A stretch of DNA of 64,000 bases from Azolla caroliniana (GCA_043228905.1 JBHGNT010000018.1:62001-126000), one strand, 5' to 3'. Counted from the first letter of the stretch, positions 28,201 through 40,620 are shown. The notes: generated by a model not told the origin, from the sequence alone. Numbers and translations are program-made.

Positions 28201-29439
28201 GTTAGTATGAGATTCTGATGTATGTGCAACAGCTGCATAGGCTTTTCAATGACCAATTTTCTAGAAAGACAAATCATTGTAATATTTTACTTTCCCTACT
28301 TCCATATTCGACATACATAAGGAAACCTGTAAATATATGATCTGTACTATTGATTTGTGTATATGGACGTTTATATATGCGTACTTATTCACACATGAAT
28401 ACAGTATGTAATATGTATGTAAACCGTATTATAGACATATATTAAGGTCTACCCCCCACATACAAACAGATATAACTACTTCCCCAAAACATAAGTATTT
28501 CTGTATGTATAGCATCTCCCCAATACTACAATGGTTTCCTACAAATATTAGACCAACCTTGTCGACTTAAGAAAATACATACAAGAGAAAATAATATCAC
28601 ATTGAGTCTTACACTTATGTGAGGTCAAAACCAATTTATGGAATATAATTTTAAAACGAAGCAACTTCATTAACAAGTTCACTAGTGATTAGCAAAATCG
28701 CATATTCAATACATTTCATAGCCTCGAAAAACAAGAAAAATGCATCTACATAGGTTTTCCATGGAAATAGCAAGGGAAGCAAATGTAGCAACCATGTCAA
28801 TAAGAAATTGAGCATCATTTACCAAGTCCAAATCATTGCGCTCCTCCCTTAAAACTGCCAGAATGATTGGTAAGCCTGAAAATAGATAAATGTTATCTGC
28901 ATATGCTCCCAATTTGAGAATATCCTTATATTTCTCGATATATACTTGAGTACTAATATAAACATTACCCGTAGCTCCAAAAGCTAGCTGAGCTGAGCGA
29001 CTTTCCGCAACAATATCTTGAAGCTCTATCATTGCATTATGCCGGTCTTCAACCAAGACTCCATTTTTTATCCGTTCCAAAAGTTGTTCCACACCACTTG
29101 ACAATCAACAAACCACTTCATGTCACATGTTTGCATCAGAAGAAAGAGTACATTTTAAGAGAAATTGTGTCATAATAAGTGTGATTCCATATTGCAGCAA
29201 AGGAAAAGAGTGAAAAACACATAATATATACAGAAGGTGGAGGAAGGATTGCATCCCAAAGCTTGAAGAAATAAGGCAACTATATTAATGTTTATATCAT
29301 ACATTTAGAAAACATAATTATTAAGATATCATTGTGAGTCATATAAAAACTTAATTTTCTGTAAAAGGTAAGATATGGCATACCCGTCATCCTCCTGAGA
29401 ATTTTGGTCATTATTTCCAAAAACAAGCCCACCGACCCC
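22295..29439 (-). CDS. GC6: golgin candidate 6 (p115/Uso1-type vesicle tethering factor)
   Basis: Tethers transport vesicles at the Golgi. Exons in order: 29384-29439, 28969-29096, 28823-28875, 27934-28080, 27714-27782, 27556-27663, 27426-27479, 27250-27345, 27070-27120, 26895-26984, 26694-26804, 26527-26598, 25498-25683, 25302-25408, 25165-25213, 24836-24901, 22960-23748 and 22295-22873. All phases agree and give 936 residues; the Arabidopsis protein is about 914. The armadillo-type head starts GVGGLVFGNNDQNSQ, with LLERIKNGVLVEDRHNAMIE, RGSLETLVNALAS and EDFYIRYHTLRLL, and ends near the VRDTIVQLFSQ region. A coiled coil follows, then an acidic tail rich in E/D/N. The very first exon (about nine codons, MDLVS-like in relatives) was not located upstream of 29439. 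The acceptor at 27663 could instead be at 27618 (see findings). A partial copy of one exon lies in an intron. Confidence 0.92.
24811..24832. repeat. (GA)n microsatellite in GC6 intron
   Basis: Short GA tract directly beside the donor of the GC6 exon 24836-24901. Confidence 0.75.
26100..26560 (-). repeat. tandem duplication inside GC6 including an exon end
   Basis: About 26100-26282 and 26285-26557 share long blocks: CCCACATTCTTTGGGAA, GTATTTGATGTGTC, AAGTAGAGATAGCTGCACC, and CGTCGAAGTATTGAAG followed by the exon end and its donor. The duplicated exon piece is 26253-26281; the real exon is 26527-26598. Confidence 0.8.
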
Positions 29440-30267
29440 CTGTAAACATTCAGAATAGATGCATTAAGTATCACACATAATAAATCCAAACCCCCTCCAA
29501 GTATATAGCTCAATGAAAGATTTCATGCTTTTGATGGACTAGCACATGATCATGATTTAGTTAAGTCTATGACAGATATCTTTGATAGATGGAATCAACA
29601 GAAGCAAAGGCCATTTTAAACTGTCTGGACGGACATCAGTGGTTTTAGTTGCTTTCTGTATTGGCTTCTTTATAGTAAGGTGGATTATAATCTGGTTCCA
29701 ACCACACCACTGCCTCGTACACAAGAGTTCTCAGTGTCCCCAAAACCTATTGATGTAGCCTGGATCATACATACTTATCCTTTATAATGGACTTTCATTG
29801 CAACCATGGTCTACCTCAACAAAATACACACCACCATCGGAAGTATACTTTCTGCAGGGACCAAAATGGGGGTACAAGAAAGAGATTTCCAAGTCCTCGA
29901 TAGATGTGATCAGCCCCTGAGACCATGTATAGACAGGAGAGTGTGGATCTATTTAGGAATAGCATTCATGGCACTAGAGGAGAAAGCCTTTCCAGAATTA
30001 GTTCCAGGAGCCAGGTGTCAAGTCATGGCTATTTGATACTATTGTGAACCCTACAATTCTTTATTGAGTGCAGATTTGGGGACCTAGCTTATACTGTCAT
30101 TACAAATCTGTTGGCATCTCTAATGGGTGGAAATAACTGGAATGACTTCTTGTATCCATGATCTGTAGAAATCTTGAGGATGATACATCATGCTAATGTT
30201 GCCAAATGGCATCCTGATTTAAAGAGAGCATCATTATCATCTTGGGGCCGGGGTCCGGTTTACAATT

Positions 30268-30596
30268 AGGATCACATAGACCTTAGCCAGGTTTGACTTT
30301 CACTTCACTAGTACTTTTGCTCAGCAAACCCAACCCTGACACCCTCATCGACATAGATAACATATTGAAATACAGGAGTCCAGCATAGGGAGAACTTTGA
30401 AATTTGTACACAAAAGGAGAATAGGGAGAACAGATTCACGAGTTTCAATATGCTGGACTAGTCTTTCAATATGTTATCTGTGTCTGGTCTAGTCATCGGG
30501 GCTAGGTTTGCTGGTGGAGAATTGTTAGTTCCAGATCTTATTGATGGCTCCTCATAACTAGTGAAAGTTAGGCCTGGCAGCGGTGTACACGATCCT
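30268..30596. repeat. large imperfect inverted repeat (foldback or MITE-like)
   Basis: The left arm 30268-30386 and right arm 30451-30596 are reverse complements with mismatches and indels. Matching blocks include AACATATTGAAA/TTTCAATATGTT, GTCCAGCAT/ATGCTGGAC, CAGCAAACC/GGTTTGCTG, TTCACTAGT/ACTAGTGAA and GCCAGG/CCTGGC. The spacer is about 64 bp. No coding capacity. Confidence 0.7.
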
Positions 30597-33500
30597 TTGC
30601 AAATACTGTTGATGTGGTATCAGTGATGGACATAGTAGCAAATAAATGACCAGGGTCCATGGAACAAGATTTTCATGAGTCTTCTTTTCCCTAGCTTATG
30701 ACATTCAATATGTTTTTTATTTGTTTTTTCCTTTTTACTGCCAGCGACAATCAAGGCTATCCTCTTAAGCAAAAGGAGCTAGTTGACTGGTAATGATTAC
30801 TGATTGATACTATCCATCCTATTCTTCTGAGATGAGGAGCAGGGCTTAGGATTTGTCTTTGTACAGATTGTTGAGATTGGCCATACGCATACTATCATTG
30901 CCTCACTTCTTATAGACGAATGTTGAGAATGAGAAATGCATCCTTTTTTTCAATCCCTTCCCACAACAAATTTCAGCAAGATTAGTGGGTGTACGCCAAA
31001 TAGTTGTACTGCAAATGCTGAATCTTCCAGAATGATGTTCCAATATGAGGAGCTGAGGTTAGGATGTGTCTTTGTATCATGGACCCCAGTGGGAGCGGTA
31101 AGAGGATTCACATATCCAAAGCCAGATATACATCTTATTTGTCGGAGAAGGATGTGGCTATATTTATGGAGTGGAACCTAACATATTTATACAAGCCCTA
31201 AAAGGTTTTTCCTTGTTTGTCTGAAAAAGGTAGGTGAGAATTTTTCAAAAAATATAGGCGGGGATTTATAGGAAAAGATAAGAGAGGATATATGAGAAAA
31301 GATAAGAAGGGAAATATAGAAAAAGATACGAGAGGATGGCATGACCTATCCTGTTGACATGGAAACTGACATGATATTGAGGCTTCTTACAGTTCTGAGA
31401 CTAGCCATATCACTATCATTCAATATGCAATACAGTTTAGTATCAACCGGATCAGAAATCCCATCTTCTCAATACACAACTAGTTCAAATGCTCAGACCC
31501 CAATAGAAATGTATGGTAAGACCTTTTTTAGTTCTCAGGAGAACTTGATCACGGACCTTATAGAGGAGGGTCCCACAAGAGTGCCCATAAACCCCAATAC
31601 TTCACCTAATGGAACAACCTTAGTTGGTTAACTATAGCCCAACTAGCACTATATATTCTCCTCAGTCCCACAGAGGATACCTCAAGTGCCTTTGTCCTAA
31701 CTTCACTAGGGATAGGGTTATCAAATATGACAAAGTGAAGACCTGCATTGCTGCAACTGCTGCAATGCCAGAAATTCTTTCTAGGATATTTCTTCTCCAT
31801 TTCATGCCTGAATGATGAGAGATCAATCAGGATCCAACGAAGTGACTTAGGTGCTGATTGATAGCTTACTTCCACCCTCAACCATTACTGCTATGGATGG
31901 CCCATGCTGCAAAGTAATAGGGAAGAACGAGAATGGATTGCTATTAACATTATTTGGGTACCAGGATGGCTTCATACTACAGACCAGCAATATGCGCACT
32001 CATTTGTCCAATAGGATCATGCCTCATACACACCTTTGGTCAAATACATAGTTCTTCAAATCACCAAGACATTGAGACAGGGTGATACAAAGAAATAGGC
32101 CTAGAGAACATGTGTAAGAAATGTCAAGGAGACCCCAACATGGAAGAACATTACACTTCAAGTATAGAGCCTGCTATCAGATGCAAGGGTACCCTGGGAC
32201 CTTCAATTTACACCAATAGCTAAACAACATGCATAAACATGACGGTAAAAATAAGTTATTCTTTGAGCCATTTAGCACAAACATGGCTATTGTTTTGACA
32301 AAAATAAAGAAAGCATTGACGTATTAATGTTAAATATGTTTCCTCAAGAATCCTTTCATACATGAATTTCTAGAACAAGATAAAATCCTTAAATTTATCT
32401 CTAAGAATAAACTTATTTTATCTGAAAAAATCCAATCCGAAAAAGTTACTTGGGCAACTGCATTGAAATTGATGGAGCCCAACTTGAATGCCATAGCTTC
32501 CCTTACAATAACATATCTCTAATCAAAATCCGAGATAAGTCTCCTCTTTCTCTTTCTTTTTTGATCAATACTTTCTTTATATAAAAACATATAAAATCCC
32601 AATGCTCCAATAATGAATGAGTTATCTGCTCTGATCATATCAAAGTCATCCTTCCAAAAGATGACACAAAAAAGGGGGTCAAACGTTAGCCATGGTTAAT
32701 AAAACATAGAGCTAAATATTAATTATATGCTTTACCAATACAGAAAATCATGAAAATATGTTTTGTACACAATAAAAACTTGAACATTTTGCTTGCTTAT
32801 TTTTCAAATTATCTATTTATTTCTTATGCTTCTTCTTCACACTAATTTTGATCAAACTTATGTACTAAATCAAGAGTAATGAGATGAAGAAGTAAGAGAG
32901 AGATATAGTTCATTATTACATTATTAAAACAAGCGAGCATATTTGTAAAATTTTCCATTAGTGGATTTTGATACGTAAACTAATAGCTGATTCTCATAAC
33001 TGCATGTATACGTGTTGTTACGTTACTCGAGACCAGAACTAACTGGATTAGGAAAGGAATGAAATGAGAAGGCCAAAGTTATCTACGGAAACCAAATGAA
33101 ATTACATCCCATAACTTTGATACACTCAGGGCGCTACAAAGGAACAAAGAAAAGGAGTTGTGGCTTGGGTGAGTAGAACAAATGTCAGACTGACTGCATC
33201 CATTATCAGCAGTATGAGTTGAATGAGATATCATAATTAATAATCCATGGGGATGCTGGATTCAAGATGTAGAAGAGTATGCAGCAAGAGAGGTACAAAG
33301 TAAATCATCCAGAAATTTCCTATATGGACCAATATAGAATAGTATCAATATCCTCAAGTGTAAGGTGCCTTGGAGAGCATGCTTGTAGCCTCACAATGAT
33401 GCTCTGAATCTGCCCATATAAGTATATCTGAGGGTGTTTGAGGGCAACCTAGAAAATTTTATTCTATCAACTAGGTTCTACCAAAATGTGAAAACTCAAC

Positions 33501-33705
33501 AGATCCTCCTAGTCAAGATTGAGGGGTGAGGCCCAAAGGGCATGAGAAATAAGGTACAAACCCCCAGACAACTGGCCTGCCCATGATACAATGTATATAG
33601 CTATCACAGGCAACTTGTCGTTAGAGCATCATTCAAAGTTTCTAGGATTGATCTAAATGTCTACGGTTGCACTGATGTATGTGATGGTCCAAAATAATTT
33701 CGACG

Positions 33706-33922
33706 ACACTTTAATAAATCTTCCAAGCACACGTAGAAACTAGATTTATATAGGCACGTTGTAGAGCCTAGAATCACAATATGGGTCCATTAACAACGTT
33801 GCATATGCACTGGCATTAACGATGATCTGAAGTACTCTGAACAACACTTAAATTAATCTCCAAGTTCCATTGTAGAGACTATATTTATATAGGCATAGTC
33901 TGGGGCCTAGAATCACAATATA
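33706..33922. repeat. imperfect direct repeat
   Basis: 33706-33782 and 33844-33922 share ACACTTAAAT-like, CTCCAAG, TTTATATAGGCA and GCCTAGAATCACAATAT blocks. Period about 138 bp. Confidence 0.7.
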
Positions 33923-34282
33923 CAACAATCAATAAGGGTCCATAGACCATGTAACAAATCTTATCCCAGGAGTAAAAAAATCCTCTAATATCCACCATCT
34001 GAAAAGGTTACATATATAGAGCATAGGTGACACTACTCTATGAAAGGACTAGTTTTCCCATGTGTAACGGATGAACTCTTCAGCATGATTGTGATCATTG
34101 AGAACAGATTTTTCAGCACAACTACAAACAGCTTTTAGGTCAGTTTTCGGGAAAAACGCAACCTCGCTGACTAATTTAGGAGTTGAAAGTTTCAACTTGC
34201 TCAGTTCGAAACACTGATACAAGGACAGAAACATGTTGACAATATGTATCTTTAGTTCTATAATTTACTGCATTTTCTCACT

Positions 34283-34321
34283 ATTTCTGATGATGATGAT
34301 GATGATGATGATGACGACGAC
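34283..34321. repeat. (GAT)n/(GAC)n microsatellite
   Basis: Eight GAT followed by three GAC units. In the frame of the adjacent calmodulin-like relic it encodes poly-Asp. Confidence 0.85.
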
Positions 34322-34455
34322 GTGAAACAATTACCAATGACGGCAATGTTTTACGCTGCTGAGGAGCAGTTGTGTTCTCTTTTCCAAGCTTTTGATAGTG
34401 ATGGGATGGCTATGTGAGTGAAACCAAACTGGCGAATTCTATGGCCCAGTTAGGA

Positions 34456-34460
34456 CAAGT
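34456..34460 (+). repeat. probable target site duplication, left (copia 2)
   Basis: CAAGT before the left LTR; CATGT follows the right LTR at 43448-43452, four of five bases the same. Confidence 0.6.
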
Positions 34461-34637
34461 TGTGAACACTAATTCACATTAATCCAGAAATAACCTTCCA
34501 TATCCCAAATAGCTTCTTGTACCTTGTACCTGTACATATGTGTTCATATCTTGTATCTGGCTATTTAATAGTCCCATACTCACTAATAAAATTAACGCTT
34601 CTATCAAATTGCTATTACCAAATCTTACATTATCACA
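34461..34637 (+). repeat. left LTR of copia 2
   Basis: Short LTR with TG...CA ends. It is followed directly by the primer binding site. Confidence 0.9.
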
Positions 34638-34650
34638 TGGTATCAGAGCG
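34638..34650 (+). promoter_or_regulatory. primer binding site of copia 2
   Basis: TGGTATCAGAGCG, initiator tRNA-Met complement. Confidence 0.9.
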
Positions 34651-34823
34651 TTCAAGATCAACAGCAATCAGAGCGTTCAGCAGCACCAGAAACAAGAACA
34701 AAAGAACAGAAACTTCAAACGACGACAAATGAAATCATCAACATCACAAACTACTCACAATAAGAAACACTAAATTCATAAACTCAAAATTTACTTCACA
34801 AATAAATAAATAAATAACAAATC

Positions 34824-35522
34824 ATGGCCACAGTCAAAAATCTAGACATGGTTGCTGCCACAACACCCTCCTCCACATCAGTATCCAGATCTATTAGAAT
34901 TGACAGACTAACTAGAGCCGTAAATTATCGTCCATGGCAAATACGGATGAAAATGTATTTGCGCAGATTACATCTATGGGCATACATAGATGGAAGTAAA
35001 ACCAAACCTGACAATAATGATCCAGAAATTCAAGCATGGCAAGATAAGGATTTTGAAGCACAATCCGAAATACAATTCCATGTAGCAGATTCACTAATGT
35101 GCCTCATTTCAAACCAAGAAACCGCCAAAGAAATGTGGGAATGTCTAAGTGAACAATATGAAAAGACCGACACAATTCATGCCATCACTCTGTTTCGAAA
35201 ACTCACAACCTTCCACATGCAAGAAGGTAATGATTTTGAAACATTTCTACAGTCATGGCACTCACTCCTAGAACAAGGCACCACCGCAGGCATTGGATTC
35301 ACAGACCAACATGTACTCATGCTATTAGCAGCACTACCACCGACCTGGCGACCTTTCGTCACAACCCAATCCTATCAAACTCAACCATTGGCTGTCCTCA
35401 TCAACAAAATGCACCAAGGATATACCTTCTCCAAGCTAAGCAACAACAATCTCAACCAAGCAATAAATTCCGATTGCAATGGCAACCACCATTCCCACAT
35501 CGAACCAACAACAACATCCTAA
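34824..35522 (+). pseudogene. gag of copia 2 (open, truncated)
   Basis: 232-codon open frame with the copia gag (UBN2-type) pattern: RLTRAVNYRPWQIRMKMYL, AKEMWECLSEQYEK, and LLAALPPTWRPF near residue 170. It ends in TTTS without the CCHC zinc knuckle that normally follows, because foreign sequence begins at about 35523. No internal stop, unlike the other gag copies in this window. Confidence 0.82.
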
Positions 35523-35618
35523 GAGGAAAGGTGATAGTTGATGAGTTAAGGAAGTTGCAATTACCCTTGTAGGATAATACACTTTCTAATTATCATAAGT
35601 GGGTGGGATTATTTTCAG

Positions 35619-35855
35619 GTTTTACTTGGAGTCTGTGGCCTTAGAGATGATGGTACTTTCTTAAGTTATGATGTTCTATAGGATGGACAATTAGGGATGA
35701 TTCCCTGGGAAGATGAATGTTTGGCTAAGGCTATATTAAAACCTATTAGAATTCTAGCTAAGGTAGATAAGGTTTGGGTCCTTGACCCTAATCCTAATGA
35801 TGTTCATCCATGGCGGGATCTATGGGTAGTGGGGAAAAAACCATTATGTGAATTG
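35619..35855 (+). pseudogene. captured coding fragment of unknown gene
   Basis: After an acceptor-like TATTTTCAG, one frame reads VCGLRDDGTFLSYDVL, a stop, then GMIPWEDECLAKAI and VWVLDPNPNDVHPWRDLW with good amino-acid composition. It looks like a decayed exon from a host gene, but I do not recognise the family. It lies between copia 2 gag and copia 3. Confidence 0.5.
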
Positions 35856-36129
35856 TGTTGAGAATCAAACTCAACTTCCCATGTGTGGGAACACACTCTA
35901 GGATACTTAAGTGTGTGAACATCCCACCTCTTTGTATAGTAACTAGTGTGTCATAGAACTTAATGTTCTATGACACATAGAATATAAGTAGTTAAGACAC
36001 GACCTCTTTCCCAAGAGGCGGTACTAGTGAGAGAACTTAGAGAGAAGGTGACTACATAAGAACCTTCTCCTTCTCCTTGTAACTATCGGTCATTCTTGTT
36101 TCCTTGTAATACAGTTTTCTGTTTTTCTG

Positions 36130-36184
<55 letters not shown>

Positions 36185-36317
36185 CAAAATGGTCTTATAG
36201 GCCATTTTGGCCTCTTAAAAGACGTTAATATATCTTTCTTTCTTTCTTTCTTTCTCTCTCTCCACACACACACACACAAAATTCTTCCGTTGCACAAATC
36301 ACTCTCAATTCTTTACA
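35856..36317 (+). repeat. left LTR of copia 3
   Basis: Carries the perfect hairpin GTGTCATAGAAC/GTTCTATGACAC (35948-35976), a CT tract of about 54 bp (36128-36182), a second palindrome (GCCAAAATGG/CCATTTTGGC, 36183-36211) and TTTC repeats. Confidence 0.88.
36128..36182. repeat. (CT)n microsatellite in copia 3 left LTR
   Basis: About 27 CT units; the right LTR has only a handful at the same place, so this expanded after insertion. Confidence 0.9.
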
Positions 36318-36330
36318 TGGTATCAGAGCG
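36318..36330 (+). promoter_or_regulatory. primer binding site of copia 3
   Basis: TGGTATCAGAGCG directly after the left LTR. Confidence 0.9.
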
Positions 36331-36458
36331 CGTGGTAGCTTGATCGTAGCCCATCACCTCTGCGTGTGTTGTGCCCAATCCCGAGTCCGGAAAGAACCAG
36401 CTGATCACTGTAGCAGCAACCTGCACAGTTCATATCAAAGAGAAGAAGAACAAGAAGT

Positions 36459-39400
36459 TTGACAATGAACACTCAGATGGGAAGCGCTCTTCCTGCCGAG
36501 AAGCTCGACAAAAACAACTTTGCATCTTGGGAATACAAGATGCACCAATATCTTGTCAGCCAAGGTTATTGGAGCTATGTCGAGGGAGCACACAAAAATC
36601 AACCCAACCCAGCACATGCCAACTACCCAGCTTGGGAGCAAGCAACGAGTTGCGTACTGTAATGTCTAGCATCATGCTTTCATGATCACATGCTTGGCTA
36701 CATCCGAGTGGCCAAAACGCCGAAGGAGGCGTGGGGGAATCTCAAAAAGATATTCATGGCCAACACGACCGCAAGAAAGCTTCAACTGTCCAGAATTGAA
36801 TAACATTCAACAGAGGGACATGTCAATCGGCAACTACACCTTGAAGATCAAGGAGCTGTGCGACGCCCTCGGGTCAATCAATGTCAGCATTGACGACGAT
36901 GAAATGGTGCAAATATGCCTCGGAGGCTTGGCACCTCGGTTCGCCGCTATAAGGTCAACCATTCTTGCGAGATCGATCTCCAGTCAATGTTACTGGACGA
37001 AGAAAATCACGTTCGAACGAAGAGCAATGTGCAAGAGGGACACATGCTCTATTCGAACTCAGATGGGGGAAGAGGACAAGGTCGTGGCAACAGAGGCCGA
37101 TTCGGGCAAGGCCAGCATAACCAAGGGCAGTCCCATGAGCACAACTTCTACTATCGACAAGATTTGCGAACACGCGAGGAGGAGCCTAGGGTAGAAGGGG
37201 GAACAATCATGCTGAACCCAGCTGACAGAACAACTCCATCCAATGCAGATATTGTGGCAAATTGAGCCACTACGAGGCGGAGTGTCGGAAAAAGAAAAGT
37301 GAGATGGCATTCATAAGCCGCAACTCACAAATTATGCCTCGAATTCCGACTACGATGATCATGGCGAAATGTCCATGATGCGATACAGAGCGAATTCGAT
37401 GATAGAATCGTGCTCGACCAACACCTCCAATTCCGAAGATGTATGGTTTGTCAATTCAAGTGTGTCAAATCATCGAAGTCTCATGCAGATTGGTTTCGAG
37501 AACTCCGAAAGCCCGATCGACCCAGCTATATTGAAACTGGGGATGACAAAATCTACCCCATTCAGCATGTCGGCAATGTCCCGTTCGGTGAAGAGGGCAG
37601 TCAGACCTACATCAAGAATGTCTTGCATGTCCGACAATAACGAAGAATCTGATCTTGGTCGGCCAGATTGTGGAACAAGGCATGCAAGTCCGGTTCAACG
37701 ATGGAGGATGCTTCATCAAAAAGGAAGGCCGAATTATTGCTCGCGGTCGAAGAGAAGGCCAAATGTTCATCCTCGATTCTTACGAGATAAAGTCGGCAAT
37801 GTTTGCCAAGGGCCATAAAGCCGACGTCGACATACAACTATGGCACAAACGAATCGGCCACATCAATCTCCAAAAGCTCAAAGGAATGCAATCGAAAGGA
37901 GTTGTCGTCAAACTCTTGACCTTTACCAAGGAGACTACGGGCGTATCGAAGCCCGCCAGTTTGGCAAACAACATTGTCAACTGTTCCCGAAAGAGAGGAA
38001 CGTGAGCAAAGGAATCCTGGATGTAGTACATTCAGATGTATGGAGACCAGCCCAAACGGCAACATTCGGTGGTTGTCGATACTATGTGACATTCATCGAC
38101 GACTTCTCCAAGAACACCAGGATCTACCCTACGCGGCAAAAGAGCGAAGTGTTCGGACACTTCCAAAAGTTCAAAAACGAAGTCGAAAAGGCAACCAGTC
38201 GGCATGTCCGATGCCTTCAATCGGACGGTGGCAAGGAGTACTTCTCCAATGTCTTCACAGCATACCTTCGACAAGAAGGAATTCGACGAGAGTTCACCTG
38301 CCGACATACACCTCAGCAAAATGGAGTAGCCGAACGAAAGAACCGGCATATACTTGAGGTGGCAAGGGCAACGATGAATAAAAAACATCTGCCAAAATCA
38401 TACTGGGCTAAAGCGGCAAACACGTCTATCTATCTAATGAATCATTGCACAACATCCGAAATGCACAATCTCACCCCTCACGAGAAGTTTTACAGTAAGA
38501 AGCCAGACCTATCCCACGTCAGGAGATTCGGCTCGTTTGCATACGTGCACATTCCCGACGAAAAGCGGCAAAAGCTAGACCCCAAGTCGGAGAAATGCAT
38601 CCTTTGCTCGAACAAAAGGGGTATAAGTACTTCAACCCCTCTACCAAAAAGGTACGAGTGAGTAGGGATGTCGTATTCGACGAATCAGCATCCTAGTACA
38701 CAGCCAACTCAACTCCGTCCAAACTTATCGAAACCGATTGCGAAATAATCGACCTGGAGGAAGTTGATCGACTAAGGCTCACAACATAGGAAAGTCCCCT
38801 CTCAACCAAATTGAGTGGACCACAAGAGCTGCCAAGCAGCCAAAGCACGTCACGGCTGGAAAAGGACAAGGGAAAGGCCAAAATGCCTGAGTATGAAGAC
38901 TCAGATAAAATCGAACCGGATCACTCACCTGACAATGGGTATGGTGAATTGGATGTGCCCAGCATGAGGACACCAGGGGCACCACGTGGATCCACCAAAG
39001 AAAAGAACATAGTCAGCCGATTCGGCTACAATGACTACATGGCATATCATTATGCATTCATGGTGAAGGTGGCAATAGTCCAAGAGCCGGAAATGTTTTC
39101 CGAAGCTGCAAAGACCCACGATGGGTCGAAGTGTTGTCCAAAAACAAGAGACATGGGATCTCATTCCCTCTTTACCTCATCACAAGGCAATCGGATGCAT
39201 TTGGATGTTTAAGGTGAAGCACAATGCCGACGGCACCATCAATTGCTATAAGGCTCGGCTTGTAGCAAAAGGGTATGCGCAATCACACGAGGTCGATTAC
39301 GAAGAGACCTTTGCCCCAATGGCAAAGATGACTACCATTTGCACTATGATCACGCTCGCAGTGGCAAAAGGGTGGCACCTCCACCAAATGGATGTAACGA

Positions 39401-40620
39401 ACACCTTCCTACAAGGCGAGTTAGACGAGGAGGTGTACATGGTGCAACCACCCGGATTCGTGTCAGATACGCATCCGACTGCTGTCTGCCGACTCAAGAA
39501 GCCTCTCTACGGTCTCAAGCAGGCACAAAGAGCATGGCATTCGAAGATAACCCAATATCTTCATCAAATCGGTTTTCAAATGTCCAAGTCCGACAATTCT
39601 TTGTTCATCCGTAACGATTCCCGAGGGCAATTGTTCATCATAATCTATGTGGACGACTTGGTCATTGGAAGAGAGCATATCGGGAACATCGAACATACCA
39701 AGAAGCTACTCTCCAACCGATTTGAAATGGCTGACATGAAGGAGCTCTATTACTTCCTTGGCATCGAAGTAATTCAGACTCCAACAAGCATCATGATCTC
39801 CCAACGGCACTACATCCTCAACTTGTTATACAAGTTTGGGATGACCAAGTGCAAATCTGTGGCAACCCCTCTTGATCGCAATCTCAAACTGGATACCGAT
39901 TCCAACACAGAAGAGCGCAAGCCGACTCAGTATCAACAATTGATCAGGAGCCTCATCTATCTCACGATCACTCAACCCAACCTTAGCTACCTAGTCGGTC
40001 TCCTTAGCCAATTCATGCAAAAACCACGTGACATTCACTTGGATTATGTTAAGCGAGTATTACGATACGTGAGCAATACAATGGACTGTGGCATTTTCTA
40101 CAAGACGGCAATGCCAATTCAACTCGAAGGGTACACAGATGCCGACTAGGCCGGCTACAAAGCCGACCGACGATCGACCTCCGGATTTGTTTTCTCTCTC
40201 GACCACGGCACCATATCGTGTAGTAAGAAACAGCCAACAGTCGCATTGTCAAGCACCGAAGCCGAATACAAGGGCGTGGCCATAGCCGCATGTGAAGCCG
40301 TTCGGCTCAAGAGAATATTGAAGGACCTGGGCGTTCCCATCAAGGATCCGATTCTCCTGTATTGCGACAACATGAGCAGCATCCACCTGGCCCGAAACCC
40401 AGTTTTCCACGCTCGGACTAAGCACATTGAGGTGCACTATCACTTCATCCGAGAACGTGTTCTGGCCGGGAATGTCGACCTCCAACACATCAGCACGATT
40501 CTGCAAACGGCCGACATCTTTACGAAAGCCCGGGGAGCCAACAAGTTGCGGCAGTTCACAATGAACCTTGGCCTCTCAATCACCGACCAACCGCGCTTGA
40601 GGGGGAGTACAACGGAGTAG
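36459..40620 (+). pseudogene. gag-pol of copia 3, broken
   Basis: Gag opens near 36471 (LPAEKLDKNNFASWEYKMHQ). The zinc knuckle CRYCGKLSHYEAEC lies near 37240. The protease site is altered (WFVNSS in place of a DSGA-type site, about 37445). The integrase shows LWHKRIGHIN, HSDVW, QSDGGKEY and GVAERKNRH. Reverse transcriptase spans about 39121-39900 with TFLQGELDEEVYM and the catalytic YVDD (about 39645). RNase H runs to 40620 with STEAEYKG and ADIFTKA. Several frameshifts (for example near 36660, 37190, 37640, 37990 and 38660) and an in-frame stop at 40147 break it. Confidence 0.88.

Larger units (their letters stand above)
29440..34336. other. long region without a recognised gene
   Basis: Upstream of the GC6 exons found. 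It should contain the missing GC6 exon 1, its intron and promoter, but I could not identify exon 1. Several open frames of 60-96 codons exist (for example near 29806, 31341 and 31606), none similar to a family I know. An inverted repeat and a tandem repeat are listed separately. Around 31200-31330 lies a purine-rich stretch of GAAAAGATA-like units. Confidence 0.5.

Noticed and set aside
29806-31881. Several 60-96 codon frames as genes
   Set aside because: No domain similarity, mixed strands, no splice-consistent chain; the region looks like decayed repeats.
34283-34321. Poly-Asp stretch as a functional acidic domain
   Set aside because: It is a GAT/GAC microsatellite directly before a pseudogene, with no ATG in frame upstream.
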